64,000 bases of DNA from Diplonema japonicum (Eukaryota; Euglenozoa; Diplonemea; Diplonemida; Diplonemidae): the NCBI GenBank assembly GCA_964019335.1, contig OZ025651.1, forward strand, positions 620,001 to 684,000, written 5' to 3'. The position numbers and the translations under genes were made by a program. Positions 1-8,946 of the stretch are shown here, piece by piece (position 1 is the first letter of the stretch; every line of letters starts with the position of its first letter). A model generated the notes under the pieces. That model did no database searches. It had not been told where the DNA came from and saw only the letters and a list, made by a program, of their open reading frames with translations.

Positions 1-1445
1 CGTCAAGACCAAGGAGCGGCCTCCAGTGGTCGTGGCTGTTGCACAGGTCCCTGCTGCACGTGGTCGGCTTCTCCTTTGGCGCCTCCTTGGGGTCAAAGGG
101 TCCATGCCTGTCCTGCACGATCCACGTGTCGTCGATGACCCTCCCGTAGTCGGAACCAGGGAACTGCGTGGGGTCTGTCTGCACCTGCTGCCAGTGGATG
201 TGGCTCGAGTTGTACACAAACATTCTCGTGTACGAGAAGGAGTCCGACCTGAAGGCAGACCAGCTGGGCTGGGGGTATGTGAAAGGCTCGTGCATTTCGT
301 GGCTGCCTGCAGCACCGGTCACCACATAGATGGTGGCCCTGGGGTTGACATTCGACTGGTCGCTCTTGTTCTGGTAGGTGGGCCACATCCTCTCGTAGTT
401 GTGCTCGTGCCCGTTGATGAAGAAGTCCACACCGTAGTCGAACAGAATGGGCTCCATCGTGGCACGCACTTTGTACGAGTCGGCGTGGCAGTCTCCGTCG
501 CACGAGCAGTAGATGGACCTGTGCCCGTGCACCACCACCCACGGCACGTTGTGCCTGTTCGCGTTGGCTTTTGTCAAGTCGTCCTTCACCCACGCCATGA
601 AGGAGGCGATAGTTGTGTTGCCGTCGGTGACCCCGAACCACAGCTCGGTGGACATGGCGATGTAGTGCACGAGGCCGTGGTCCCAAGAGAAGTACATGCT
701 GTTGGTGGTGGCGCCGTTCGTGGTGGTGTAGGTGGGAGGGATTGCGTTGGAGGGCATCAACCTGAAACCCTCCATGTAGTGCGCCAGCGCGCCAGCCCCG
801 TCCTCATGATTCCCATGGGACACCATGTACGGGACGTAGGCTGCCACCTGCTCAACGTTCCTGAAGAAATGGTCACCCACAGCACCGTCATTGGTGTCAA
901 GGTTGTAACCAAAATCACCAACGTGGAGGAACATATCAGCGTCGTGCTCGCTTATCAGGCCAACATTAGTGCGGTTGGTGGCGCAGGTGGAAGCGTCGCA
1001 GGTGTACGAACTCTGCGTGCAGGCCTCACATAAGGAGAAAGCACATGAAGAACCCATGTCACCGAAGAGAACGTGGCGGTAGGGTTCGCCTGCTGCCCGC
1101 TGCCTCCTATTCGTGACATTGAAGACTGCAGAGTAGCCGTTCGCAGAGTCGCCGACTTTGTAGTAGTACAGTGTGTTGGTCTTCAACGCTGTCATGGAGG
1201 CAACGTGCGTGTACCAAGTCCTTCCGGCATCCTGGGTGAAAACACGAGTGTTCCCTGCACCAGACTGTCCCAAAGCAGGCGTAAGTCCCCACTCGACCGT
1301 CGCATCCCCACCACGCTCTTGTGTCACCCACTCGACGTTCAGGACATCAGTCGTCTTCCCCAACGCGAGGTGCACCTGTTCAGGAGCAGACGCGGCGAGG
1401 CTGGTCCCCGCAAGAAACAAGACAGCTAGTCCTCGGACGTTCATT
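1..1445 (-). CDS. Purple acid phosphatase-type metallophosphoesterase (3' end off the window)
   Basis: Secreted or lysosomal metallophosphatase that hydrolyses phosphate monoesters at a dinuclear metal centre. The reading frame is open from ATG 1445 past the left edge. It begins with a signal peptide (MNVRGLAVLFLAGTSLAASA), followed by a fibronectin-like N-terminal region. All five metal-ligand motifs of the family appear in order: GDMGSS, GDFGYN, GNHE, VVVHGH and GHEHNYER. The C-terminal side has the usual VTGAAGSHE segment. No intron is needed. A pyrimidine-rich stretch ending CTGCTTAG lies about 40 nt upstream of the start and is a likely SL acceptor. The family call is firm; substrate and exact location are inferred. 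Confidence 0.93.
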
Positions 1446-1697
1446 GATTAAACTTATGGCACAGTGAATGCTAAGCAGTGTTAAAGACATATAAATGTTG
1501 TTCTTGCTCGCGGAAGCAAAGCACTTGGAGCTCTCGGTTACCAGACACCGCGAGCTGACCACCTGACAGTGGTCGGAACATTACCATTGACAAAACATAC
1601 CGAATTCTTTGAATTTTTTAGCGCCCCCCCCCTTTTTTTCTTCTTCTTTACCTTCGAAACAATGCCTTGAAGAGATTAGGTGAACATGCGAGGAACT

Positions 1698-4598
1698 TCA
1701 CACAAAAAAGGTTATATCCTTGGGATCACCTGTGCCGTGTACGTCCCCGTAGTAAGGGTTGTTCGCAGGATCAGCGGCTTGGTCAAAGAGGTGGCTCTCA
1801 TCGATGCATACGTCATTCGTGGTGGACGTGGTGTAGTTGCAGTTGGGTTTGTGTGTGCGGAAAATGCACCGGTGCCGCCGCATGTCGCAGCCACAGCCCT
1901 CGTAAGAGGGGCACCTCGCATCTATGTGTGTGGCAAGTTGTGGAACATTGCGATCTGCGTACGTCAGAGAGAAGTCGCATGAACAAGACTGGTGCCCACA
2001 GGTGATTGACCCGTCGCAAGGCCCAATCACTGTAGGGCATTCCCCGTAGTGGGCAGGATCAGTGCTTGTAATAGACATACACGTAATAACGGGATTATTG
2101 TGGTGGTCCTCTCGCGAACGTGCTAAGCTCTTTGCTTTACCAACCTCATAGTACGGAGACCGCTTGGCCCAGTGCGGAACAGGGCAGCACCAGTTATTGC
2201 CTTCCAAGGAAAAGTTCCGTGCATGTCTTATCCAGTCAGGGATAAGCCCGACAAGCTCATTGTGGGCCAGTCCCACATTGGTAACTACCCCAGTGCCCCC
2301 TGGGGCCTTGAAGGGCGCAACACCCGACAACATGTTTGAGCTCACTTCGAAGTCTGTCGTCAGCATCCCCAGCGGCATGGGGATCGTCCCTGACAAACCG
2401 CAGTAACGGCACCTGAACTCTTGCAGCGTAGGGTGTCTCGCAAGCCGGTCCGAGATAGTGCTGTTCACTTGTGTGTGCGAAACGTCAAGGCTCACTAGGG
2501 CGTAGGGTGCGTATGTGTAAATGGATCTGGGCCAGTCAAGATATTGCGGGAGGCTTCCTGAGAAATCTTGGTGCGACAAGTTCAGGTGAGTAAGCGTGCC
2601 ATATGTGAATTTGGGGAACGCACCCGAAAACTGGTTGCCTCCGATTAACAAGTATTCCACACTCGCAGGCAGCAAGGTTTCGACAACGCTACCTGACAAC
2701 AGGTTGTCAGACAAGTCAATGTATGTGATATTCCCCAACGCCGAGAGGTCCACAGTGTTAAGGCTGCCAGTGAGGGCCTTATCGGGGAGGGTGATGTTGC
2801 TGACCTGGTTCAGAGTACAAGAGATGCCTTCCCAGTCGACAGCACCACCGCAAGGAAGGCCTTTGGTCCAGTTTGTGAATGGTGTCGGCACGTACGAAGC
2901 TGCGTTGCGCACTATAACGTTTCTAACGCCGAAGTCGCCCTTGTACTTGCTGTCGTTGTCGATGATGTCTATCGTAACTAGCTGGTCCACGTAGGGGCGG
3001 AGGTCTGATGCGGTGTAGAGAACAGTACAGTAGCCAGCGCACAGCTTTCGCTGTGCTACCCACCCGTTGTTCCACTGCAGGGCTGCGCCCATGTAGCCGT
3101 TGTAGACTGCAGTCATGTTGAGGTCGACTTCGCCATCGAGATAGTCCACACCTACCTCGACATTTTGGCTTGAGTTGAAGCCGATTGCAATGGTGGTGTA
3201 CCATCCGATGCGGAATTGAGGCGAACGTAGCACAGCAATGCCCTTCTGTGGCAAGACTTCAGGTAATATCGCCACCTCGTGCACTGTGATGTAGTCATCG
3301 CTGCTGTTTGCCCACCCCATCTCACCCACCGATGTGAAATCGCTTAACATATCGCTGCCCCAGACAGAATCGTTAGTGTTAGTACCCTGCCAGGCACCCC
3401 GCACCTCAGATAATGGAGACTCGACACAGGTTTGCGCTTTAGAGTGCCACGTGCACCTCGGGTGCATGGCACAATCATAATCTTCGCCGTAGTCCGTATC
3501 GTACGAGAGGAGCCTGTGCTCTTGGCCGTACGTAGAGCAGTTGAAAGGTCGGTAGTGGTGGTAAGCCTCACAGTCGCCTTCATATTCACAAAGATGGATC
3601 CTGTCGACATGCAAGGTGCCTGTGTGCAGAATACATGGCGCTGCTTGGTGGACTGCAAGGCTGTCATTCACGGATGTGTAATTAGAAACTGTTTCCATGC
3701 TCCTTCCGAACCAGCACCTTTTAGTCACCGCATTATACTCGCAGCATCCTTTAGACATTTCTGCGATAGTGGCTGCGCGGCAGCACGCCCTGCAGTCCTC
3801 CTCTTCCAAGCCGCAGTCGAGAAAACCTCCGGGCTCTGTTCGTGCACATGACGTGTTCGCTGTCATGTTCCCGCACCATGGCTCGGGGAACTCTAGTTCG
3901 GGTGCAGCATGCACGGACTTCAGAACAGTAGCACTGTGGTTCCAGTAAACACCTTGGCAGAGGATGGCATCATCTAATGACACGTCTACCGCAGCAGCAA
4001 GCGTGTTGTTTGTACCGAAGTCGAAGGTGACAGTGAGCAAGTGCCACGTGTCGTGAAGCACACCATAGACAACGCCAGGTGTGCTGCACGTCATCTTCTC
4101 AAACCCTGTGTCGACGATGAGCCCTTGCTTGGTGTGAGCCGATAGCAGCAAGTGTGGTCTGTTGTAGGAGTTGTGTCCTGACGAAAACCAATCTGTGGCG
4201 AGGAAGAAATGCGCCGCCAGGGTACCTTCTGCGATCCGAAACCACCATGATGCGGCGTGGGGGTTGGCTACACCCGCACCAAACTTAACAGCAACAACAC
4301 CACCATCCACTCTAAGAGAGTAGGGAGGGTCTACCCAGTACTTTGTATCTACAGCTGCCGCATAAGAAGGGTGCAGACCACTCAAAGAAGCATTGCTGTT
4401 GAATTCCTCTAAATATTTTGCGGTTGTACCTAACTGCAGAGTCTGAGTTAAAGTGTGGTCAGTGAGAGTGATCTCGCGGGAGATCGTTTCTGTAAGTGTT
4501 TCAGTGACTGTGAAGGACTGTGTGGCCGTTAGGGTGGTCGTCTTAGTTACTGCTGCCACTTGAATCAGGAAAAGCAAGAAACATAGAACCACCCTCAT
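1698..4598 (-). CDS. Secreted LRR protein with Thr-rich N terminus and Cys-rich domains
   Basis: Predicted secreted or surface glycoprotein of 966 aa. It starts with a signal peptide (MRVVLCFLLFLIQVAAV), then a Thr-rich stretch (TETLTETISREITLTDHT). A concanavalin/laminin-G-like region with two Cys-rich parts follows. A plant-type LRR block near residues 600-800 has a WEGISC cap, then LxLSxNxLSGxxP repeats, and the tail is Cys-rich. Many NxS/T sites are visible. The start is set by processing signals: 5 nt before ATG 4598 is CCAACACAG behind a long T/C tract at 4607-4660, a strong SL acceptor. An in-frame ATG at 4670 lies upstream of that acceptor and is less likely. Ligand and role are unknown. 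Confidence 0.85.
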   Translation of the reverse strand: MRVVLCFLLFLIQVAAVTKTTTLTATQSFTVTETLTETISREITLTDHTLTQTLQLGTTAKYLEEFNSNASLSGLHPSYAAAVDTKYWVDPPYSLRVDGGVVAVKFGAGVANPHAASWWFRIAEGTLAAHFFLATDWFSSGHNSYNRPHLLLSAHTKQGLIVDTGFEKMTCSTPGVVYGVLHDTWHLLTVTFDFGTNNTLAAAVDVSLDDAILCQGVYWNHSATVLKSVHAAPELEFPEPWCGNMTANTSCARTEPGGFLDCGLEEEDCRACCRAATIAEMSKGCCEYNAVTKRCWFGRSMETVSNYTSVNDSLAVHQAAPCILHTGTLHVDRIHLCEYEGDCEAYHHYRPFNCSTYGQEHRLLSYDTDYGEDYDCAMHPRCTWHSKAQTCVESPLSEVRGAWQGTNTNDSVWGSDMLSDFTSVGEMGWANSSDDYITVHEVAILPEVLPQKGIAVLRSPQFRIGWYTTIAIGFNSSQNVEVGVDYLDGEVDLNMTAVYNGYMGAALQWNNGWVAQRKLCAGYCTVLYTASDLRPYVDQLVTIDIIDNDSKYKGDFGVRNVIVRNAASYVPTPFTNWTKGLPCGGAVDWEGISCTLNQVSNITLPDKALTGSLNTVDLSALGNITYIDLSDNLLSGSVVETLLPASVEYLLIGGNQFSGAFPKFTYGTLTHLNLSHQDFSGSLPQYLDWPRSIYTYAPYALVSLDVSHTQVNSTISDRLARHPTLQEFRCRYCGLSGTIPMPLGMLTTDFEVSSNMLSGVAPFKAPGGTGVVTNVGLAHNELVGLIPDWIRHARNFSLEGNNWCCPVPHWAKRSPYYEVGKAKSLARSREDHHNNPVITCMSITSTDPAHYGECPTVIGPCDGSITCGHQSCSCDFSLTYADRNVPQLATHIDARCPSYEGCGCDMRRHRCIFRTHKPNCNYTTSTTNDVCIDESHLFDQAADPANNPYYGDVHGTGDPKDITFFV

Positions 4599-4603
4599 TC
4601 GTC

Positions 4604-4660
4604 CTGTGTTGGTGGGGTGAACGAAGTACAAAGAAAAAGAAAGAACACGCACAAAAAGTG
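4604..4660 (-). promoter_or_regulatory. Predicted SL trans-splice acceptor and polypyrimidine tract of the LRR gene
   Basis: A T/C-rich run (CTTTTTGTGCGTGTTCTTTC and onward) leads into CCAACACAG. The AG is at 4605-4604, only 5 nt before ATG 4598. It fits SL addition and decides between two in-frame starts. It is inferred from sequence only. Confidence 0.6.
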
Positions 4661-4693
4661 ACCTACGCATGTTGCGTGGTAAGAATGTTGTTA

Positions 4694-5755
4694 TCAACGT
4701 AGAATCTTCACAAAGAGAGCATGGTGCAACGGTTTGCTATCTAAGAGCTGTGCAGAACCGTTGTCCTGCAGCTCGAACACTGTCACGTTGCCTTCCGAAA
4801 CGAGTGTTTCACCGAATTGGTTAGCCACTACCACATACTTTCCATGGAGGGTGAGCTCCCACGGCAGCCTGCCGCCAGAGGGCGTGTGTGTGGGGTTCGA
4901 GGGCTTCGTGTTCGTTGTATCGAAGCAAGTGAACGAATCGTGTCCTCTGTTGGTGACAAAGAGCCTTGTGCCATCATGGGAAAGCTTGATGCCAGCAGCA
5001 TGGCTCGGTGCCGTGTAAAAAGGAAAGGGTGGGTCCTTTGAGTAATCCTCAGGAATGCACAAGCACACATCGAGCACCTCAAGACTCGGAAGCGCTAATG
5101 TGGTGACAGTGTTGTCCAGCTCTCCTACTACATAAGCGACTCCCTTGCTCTCTGACACAGCACAGTGCCTCGGTCCCGTGTTAGCCTTTAATGTAACACA
5201 GGTGACTTCTTCCAACGCACTGTTCAACAGGACGACCTTGTCACTGCCGAGGTCACACCCAATATAGTGCTGCTTGTCGCCAATCGCCAAGGGCATAGCA
5301 GAGTGAGGATGGGAAGCGTCCTGACGGCCCACGCCAGGTGTGGTTCCCTCTTTACTCAAAACGGCCCTACGTGTCTCACTCTTCTTGGCTACGTCATACG
5401 TAACTACACCTCCTTCATACTCAGATACCAAGACCTCAGTGCCCCCCGATGTGACTGCGATGTGGCATGGCCCTTGCCCAGTTTTGATCACCTCGTCGTC
5501 GGCACTGAACGTATCGTTTTCCAGCTTTACTAGACGCACCCCCTGAGGGTGCTCGTCGTCGCCTGCATCAGTGAGGTAAATGCTGCCCTCTTGTTCAGCA
5601 GCCCACATGGCGTTGCACCCTGCTGCCGTTTCTGTAACAAGGGACAGCTTCTTTGCTTCTTCACAGAAATTGTACAAGCAAATCTTGCTCTTCCCTTTCC
5701 AGCGCATAGGGTTCACCTCGTCACGCTCACATCCTGTGGAGGCAAGGATACGCAT
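4694..5755 (-). CDS. 6-phosphogluconolactonase/lactonase-family beta-propeller protein
   Basis: This 353-aa soluble protein resembles the YbhE/Pgl lactonase superfamily (7-bladed propeller), whose members include 6-phosphogluconolactonase and carboxymuconate cyclase. Family-like pieces are GQGPCHIAVTSGG, GPRHCAVSESKGVAYVVGEL, HAAGIKLSHDGTRLFVTNRG, and GGRLPWELTLHGKYVVVANQ, in the order expected of successive blades. There is no signal peptide. The preceding frame extension uses GTG, so ATG 5755 is chosen. TTACAG ends 6 nt before it, a probable SL acceptor. The upstream gene stops only 22 nt before this ATG. Cytosolic sugar-lactone hydrolysis is likely, but the substrate is not established. 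Confidence 0.82.
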   Translation of the reverse strand: MRILASTGCERDEVNPMRWKGKSKICLYNFCEEAKKLSLVTETAAGCNAMWAAEQEGSIYLTDAGDDEHPQGVRLVKLENDTFSADDEVIKTGQGPCHIAVTSGGTEVLVSEYEGGVVTYDVAKKSETRRAVLSKEGTTPGVGRQDASHPHSAMPLAIGDKQHYIGCDLGSDKVVLLNSALEEVTCVTLKANTGPRHCAVSESKGVAYVVGELDNTVTTLALPSLEVLDVCLCIPEDYSKDPPFPFYTAPSHAAGIKLSHDGTRLFVTNRGHDSFTCFDTTNTKPSNPTHTPSGGRLPWELTLHGKYVVVANQFGETLVSEGNVTVFELQDNGSAQLLDSKPLHHALFVKILR

Positions 5756-5777
5756 GGTCACCTGTAAGTTAAAATGG

Positions 5778-7343
5778 CTAGGTTGTACAGTGTTGCGAAT
5801 AGTAAGTCACACGCCTCCCCCTTACAGATCTAAAGACGTCGGGGTACGGTGCAGGTACAGCTGGCTGTCTCGGCTCCAAGCTGGGACAGGAAAGGTCTCT
5901 CTTCCGAGAGAGTAACAAGAGCGCTTCTTCAGCATCTTCAGTGATGACAACTCTGCCCACGGCTTCGTCTTCGATGAGGAGGTGTACCTGCTTGCTTGAA
6001 GCAGGAGCAGGCAAAAGAGCCACGTTTTGGGGGCGCTGCAACGTTGCGCGACACCTCGCCTCAAGCCTGTGGATACGACCCGTCTCCGCTTCGCAGTCGG
6101 ACTCCAGTTGCAAGACCGCCTCATAAAAGGCGTGCAGGTCGCTTACTACAGGGAGCGGGCTGCTTTTGTTTTTGACGAATGTGTCCCTCATTGCTTTTTC
6201 ATCATATTTTACATCGATGCGTGCCCTAGACTCGTTCAGACATATATCTAAAACGGCCTTTTCACTTTCCAGTATCCCCACCGCCCACGTGTATTCATGT
6301 CCTAAGTTGTACCGTGTGTAGTTCTCCTCATGGATGATACCGTCGCACGCTATCACGTTGAGATACGATGTCGTCTGCAAGATGGTTATCTTTCCGTACA
6401 GCTGGGACTCCATCAGACCCATTCGTGATATCCTCTCTTCGTGGAAGAGCGCTTCCCTCTCTGTTGTCTCGATGGGCAGCAGGTCGTTCAAGATTTGCTT
6501 CGTGAGTTGTCTCACTCTGGTAATTACCTGCTTGCCCGCCTTAAACGAAGCAAACGCTGTCAGGCTTTCTGATTTAGATTCGTTGAACAAAAGCTGCCTC
6601 TCGCGGCGCTCCTCAAGTACGAGGAGTGTGCTTCGCCTGCGGTAGTGTTTGAGGAGGCTTGTCTCCAGTTGTGTCACGAAGGTCGCTAATGAGGATTCCT
6701 CCACTTGATATATAGTCCGCCTACTCTCCGCCTCCAACCTGAGCAGTTTTGGGAATTGCCGTGTTATAGTAAATGAGGATGTGCTCGAAGACGACGCTTG
6801 CGTAAGCAAGCTCCCGTTACTCCTCGTGCTGGAGGGCGTAGGGGGTCGCTGTGGGGCAGGGGCAAATCGTGCACACAGCATGGAACTTGTCCTCACTTCG
6901 AAGCACCCTGCCATACCCGCCAGCCATATGGCTCTGTGCTCGTGTATTTTTATTCTTTTCAACTCCTCCTCTTCCTCCGGGTCTACTAGATGCGCCAATG
7001 TCACACACGATTCTGCTTCGATCTCTAGCAGCCTCTCCCAGCTAGCGGTCTCTTGTTCTACAACTTCTGCACGGTATGTGACTTGCCGTTCCATCGTGTT
7101 TCTAACTAGCAATCCCAATTGCAAGTGGAATGTATCTTCTGAGTACTTTCGTAATATCCAACCCCACCCGACACCTTCCTTGTTGCGCAATTCATCTCGC
7201 ACAGTCTCCTCCTTACAAACAGTTTTTTCCAAGTTTTCTTTCCGCACCAATGCAGAAACATGGCAACGTTTCTCGCTGTGGTAGCCACGTCGCTGCTCTC
7301 GCCATTTGAGGAAGCGGGTGTCGGCGGTGGTGGGGGTGGTCAT
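5778..7343 (-). CDS. Unrecognised alpha-helical protein, 521 aa
   Basis: I do not recognise this protein. It is rich in Glu, Arg, Leu and Thr, with long helix-forming stretches and repeated short E-R-x-x-L patterns (VTYRAEVVEQETASWERL, EERRERQLLFNESKSE). A Pro/Ser-rich break lies near residues 165-195. This suggests a coiled-coil or structural protein, possibly cytoskeletal. No signal peptide, membrane segment or catalytic motif is visible. ATG 7343 follows a T/C tract ending ATGCAACACAG about 11 nt upstream. Its TAG stop lies 14 nt before the predicted acceptor AG of the lactonase gene, leaving almost no room for a 3' UTR. Confidence 0.7.
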   Translation of the reverse strand: MTTPTTADTRFLKWREQRRGYHSEKRCHVSALVRKENLEKTVCKEETVRDELRNKEGVGWGWILRKYSEDTFHLQLGLLVRNTMERQVTYRAEVVEQETASWERLLEIEAESCVTLAHLVDPEEEEELKRIKIHEHRAIWLAGMAGCFEVRTSSMLCARFAPAPQRPPTPSSTRSNGSLLTQASSSSTSSFTITRQFPKLLRLEAESRRTIYQVEESSLATFVTQLETSLLKHYRRRSTLLVLEERRERQLLFNESKSESLTAFASFKAGKQVITRVRQLTKQILNDLLPIETTEREALFHEERISRMGLMESQLYGKITILQTTSYLNVIACDGIIHEENYTRYNLGHEYTWAVGILESEKAVLDICLNESRARIDVKYDEKAMRDTFVKNKSSPLPVVSDLHAFYEAVLQLESDCEAETGRIHRLEARCRATLQRPQNVALLPAPASSKQVHLLIEDEAVGRVVITEDAEEALLLLSRKRDLSCPSLEPRQPAVPAPYPDVFRSVRGRRVTYYSQHCTT

Positions 7344-7437
7344 CCACGGGCCTGTGTTGCATTGTAAGATGGTAACAAGTGAAATGACGAAAAAGAAGAC
7401 GGACTAAGTAAATCGAAATGAAACGAAAGTGTAATTG

Positions 7438-7911
7438 TCACTCATCTGCCAGCATGGCAGAGAACTCTGCGAAGTCAACGTAGCCCGACGCGTCAGTGTC
7501 GTACTGCTTGATGAGCTTCTCTATGCTGATTGGGATGCGTAGGTCGTGGATGAGCTGCTTGAGCTTGGCAGTGGAGATGGTGCCCGTCTGGTTGGGGTTG
7601 CCGCCAAGGGACACAAATGACGACAGTGTGACGTCCTCATTGAAGCCCAGCAGCTCATTGCAATCCATCACCACATGCAGGAACTCCTGGTAATCAATGT
7701 CCCCGGAGTTGTCCCAGTCGTTATTCTCAATCAAGTTAAACAACTGGTCTTCACTAAGGGTCGAAAAACCCAACCTGCTCAGTGCCTTCCGCACCTGCAC
7801 CGACTCGATCGACCCTGAACCATTGTCTAGCGAGTGGAACTCCTCAAATGCCATCTGCTCCAGATCCTTGTTGATAATCCTTGTCGGCCTGAAGTTAATC
7901 TTTTTCATCGA

Positions 7912-7914
<3 letters not shown>
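7438..7914 (-). CDS. EF-hand calcium-binding protein (calmodulin/centrin superfamily)
   Basis: Small 158-aa Ca2+ sensor with four EF-hand-like units. The second (DWDNSGDIDYQE) and fourth (DTDASGYVDFAE) loops have canonical ligands. The first (LDNGSGSIESVQ) and third (GNPNQTGTISTA) are degenerate. The length suits calmodulin, centrin or flagellar EF-hand proteins; the exact subfamily is not resolved. The start is ATG 7914, with a second Met two codons later. It is preceded by an unbroken A tract of about 28 nt and, before that, a T/C tract ending CAACCTTCAG, the likely SL acceptor. A longer frame running through the A tract would add poly-Lys and is rejected. Confidence 0.85.
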
Positions 7915-7944
<30 letters not shown>

Positions 7945-8083
7945 CTTTCGACCTGAAGGTTGTGCTTCATTTCGCAAAAAAAAGAAACTTGGCAATTCAA
8001 CTAAACAAACAGAAAAGGAGTTTGAATTGATAATGATGAAGACACTTATTAAGGGTGTGTGTGTGTTGTGCGGTGTTCTACGG

Positions 8084-8782
8084 CTACTCTTCCCCGAGCT
8101 CCAAAGCCTCAATGTCACTTTCATCTTCCTCATCTTCCCCCAGGTAACAGGATATGGGGTCCTCTATTATCTTCCTGAGCTCTGAAAGGACGATAACCTC
8201 CGACTCGTCGAGTTCCCCTGCTTCGAACAGCTCGAAGAATGAGTATGCGCAGTTGGGGTCAGTGGGGGCACGGCCTTCGGCCTCGTTGCGCGCATCGGGG
8301 GAACGTCCTTTTTTCCAGTTGACACCTGTTGTCTCGGAAACGGCAGTCGGCATCCCGCCGAACGATCTTTTCAGCTCTTTGTTAGTGAACTCGTTGTTGT
8401 CAGCATCAAACTTGACAGACACCGTAAACATCGCCGTCTCGTCATCTTCAGTGAAGTCCATCTCACTCACGGTGTTCAACACCACTTCGTCTTCTTTGCT
8501 GATAATGCACCTCAACGTTTCGTTGTAACACAGACACTCCCTCCAAAACGCCGGGATCTGCTTCTTCGCAAGCTTTGCCATTTCCTTCCTAGCCTTGTTG
8601 CTCGCGTCACAGCACTCCATCTTAATCTGTGCCTTTCTCATGTCCTCTTCCTCAACCAGTTGATCGATCTCTTGGGTCAGCTCATTCATTCTCTTTTCCT
8701 TTGCGTCATTGCTCGACACTTTCTTCTCTTCCACCTTGGAACGCTTAGCGGGCTTCATGTTACGTGTTGCTGTGGTGGGCAT
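8084..8782 (-). CDS. SET/NAP-family histone chaperone
   Basis: 232-aa nuclear histone chaperone of the NAP1/SET family. The N terminus is Lys-rich. A helix follows (EKRMNELTQEIDQLVEEED), then the hallmark IPAFWRECLCYNETLRCIIS, then the beta-sheet segment with VKFDADNNEFTNKELKRSFG. The C-terminal tail is acidic, ending in E/D runs. It is shorter than NAP1 and closer to SET in size. ATG 8782 is chosen because CTTTTCTTATTTAG, behind a long T/C tract, ends 7 nt upstream, an excellent SL acceptor. The role in nucleosome assembly is inferred from the family. Confidence 0.87.
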   Translation of the reverse strand: MPTTATRNMKPAKRSKVEEKKVSSNDAKEKRMNELTQEIDQLVEEEDMRKAQIKMECCDASNKARKEMAKLAKKQIPAFWRECLCYNETLRCIISKEDEVVLNTVSEMDFTEDDETAMFTVSVKFDADNNEFTNKELKRSFGGMPTAVSETTGVNWKKGRSPDARNEAEGRAPTDPNCAYSFFELFEAGELDESEVIVLSELRKIIEDPISCYLGEDEEDESDIEALELGEE

Positions 8783-8946
8783 TACTTTGGCTAAATAAGA
8801 AAAGGAAAAAAAAAAGAAGGAAAAAAAAAAAAGAGACATTTAATAAAAGAAACGGGGTAAAAGACGAAAAGGAAAAAGCGCAAAGTTTGACGTGTGCACG
8901 GGTTAGGGAGACACATCAGTTGAATTTCACAACATCTTAACTTTCA

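Noticed and set aside
26-1033. Long plus-strand frame of 335 codons
   Set aside because: It is the antisense shadow of the purple acid phosphatase; the minus strand carries all family motifs.
4599-4697. Upstream extensions of the LRR protein from TTG 4697 or ATG 4670
   Set aside because: The strong pyrimidine tract and AG at 4604 place the mRNA 5' end downstream of both; the signal peptide starts cleanly at ATG 4598.
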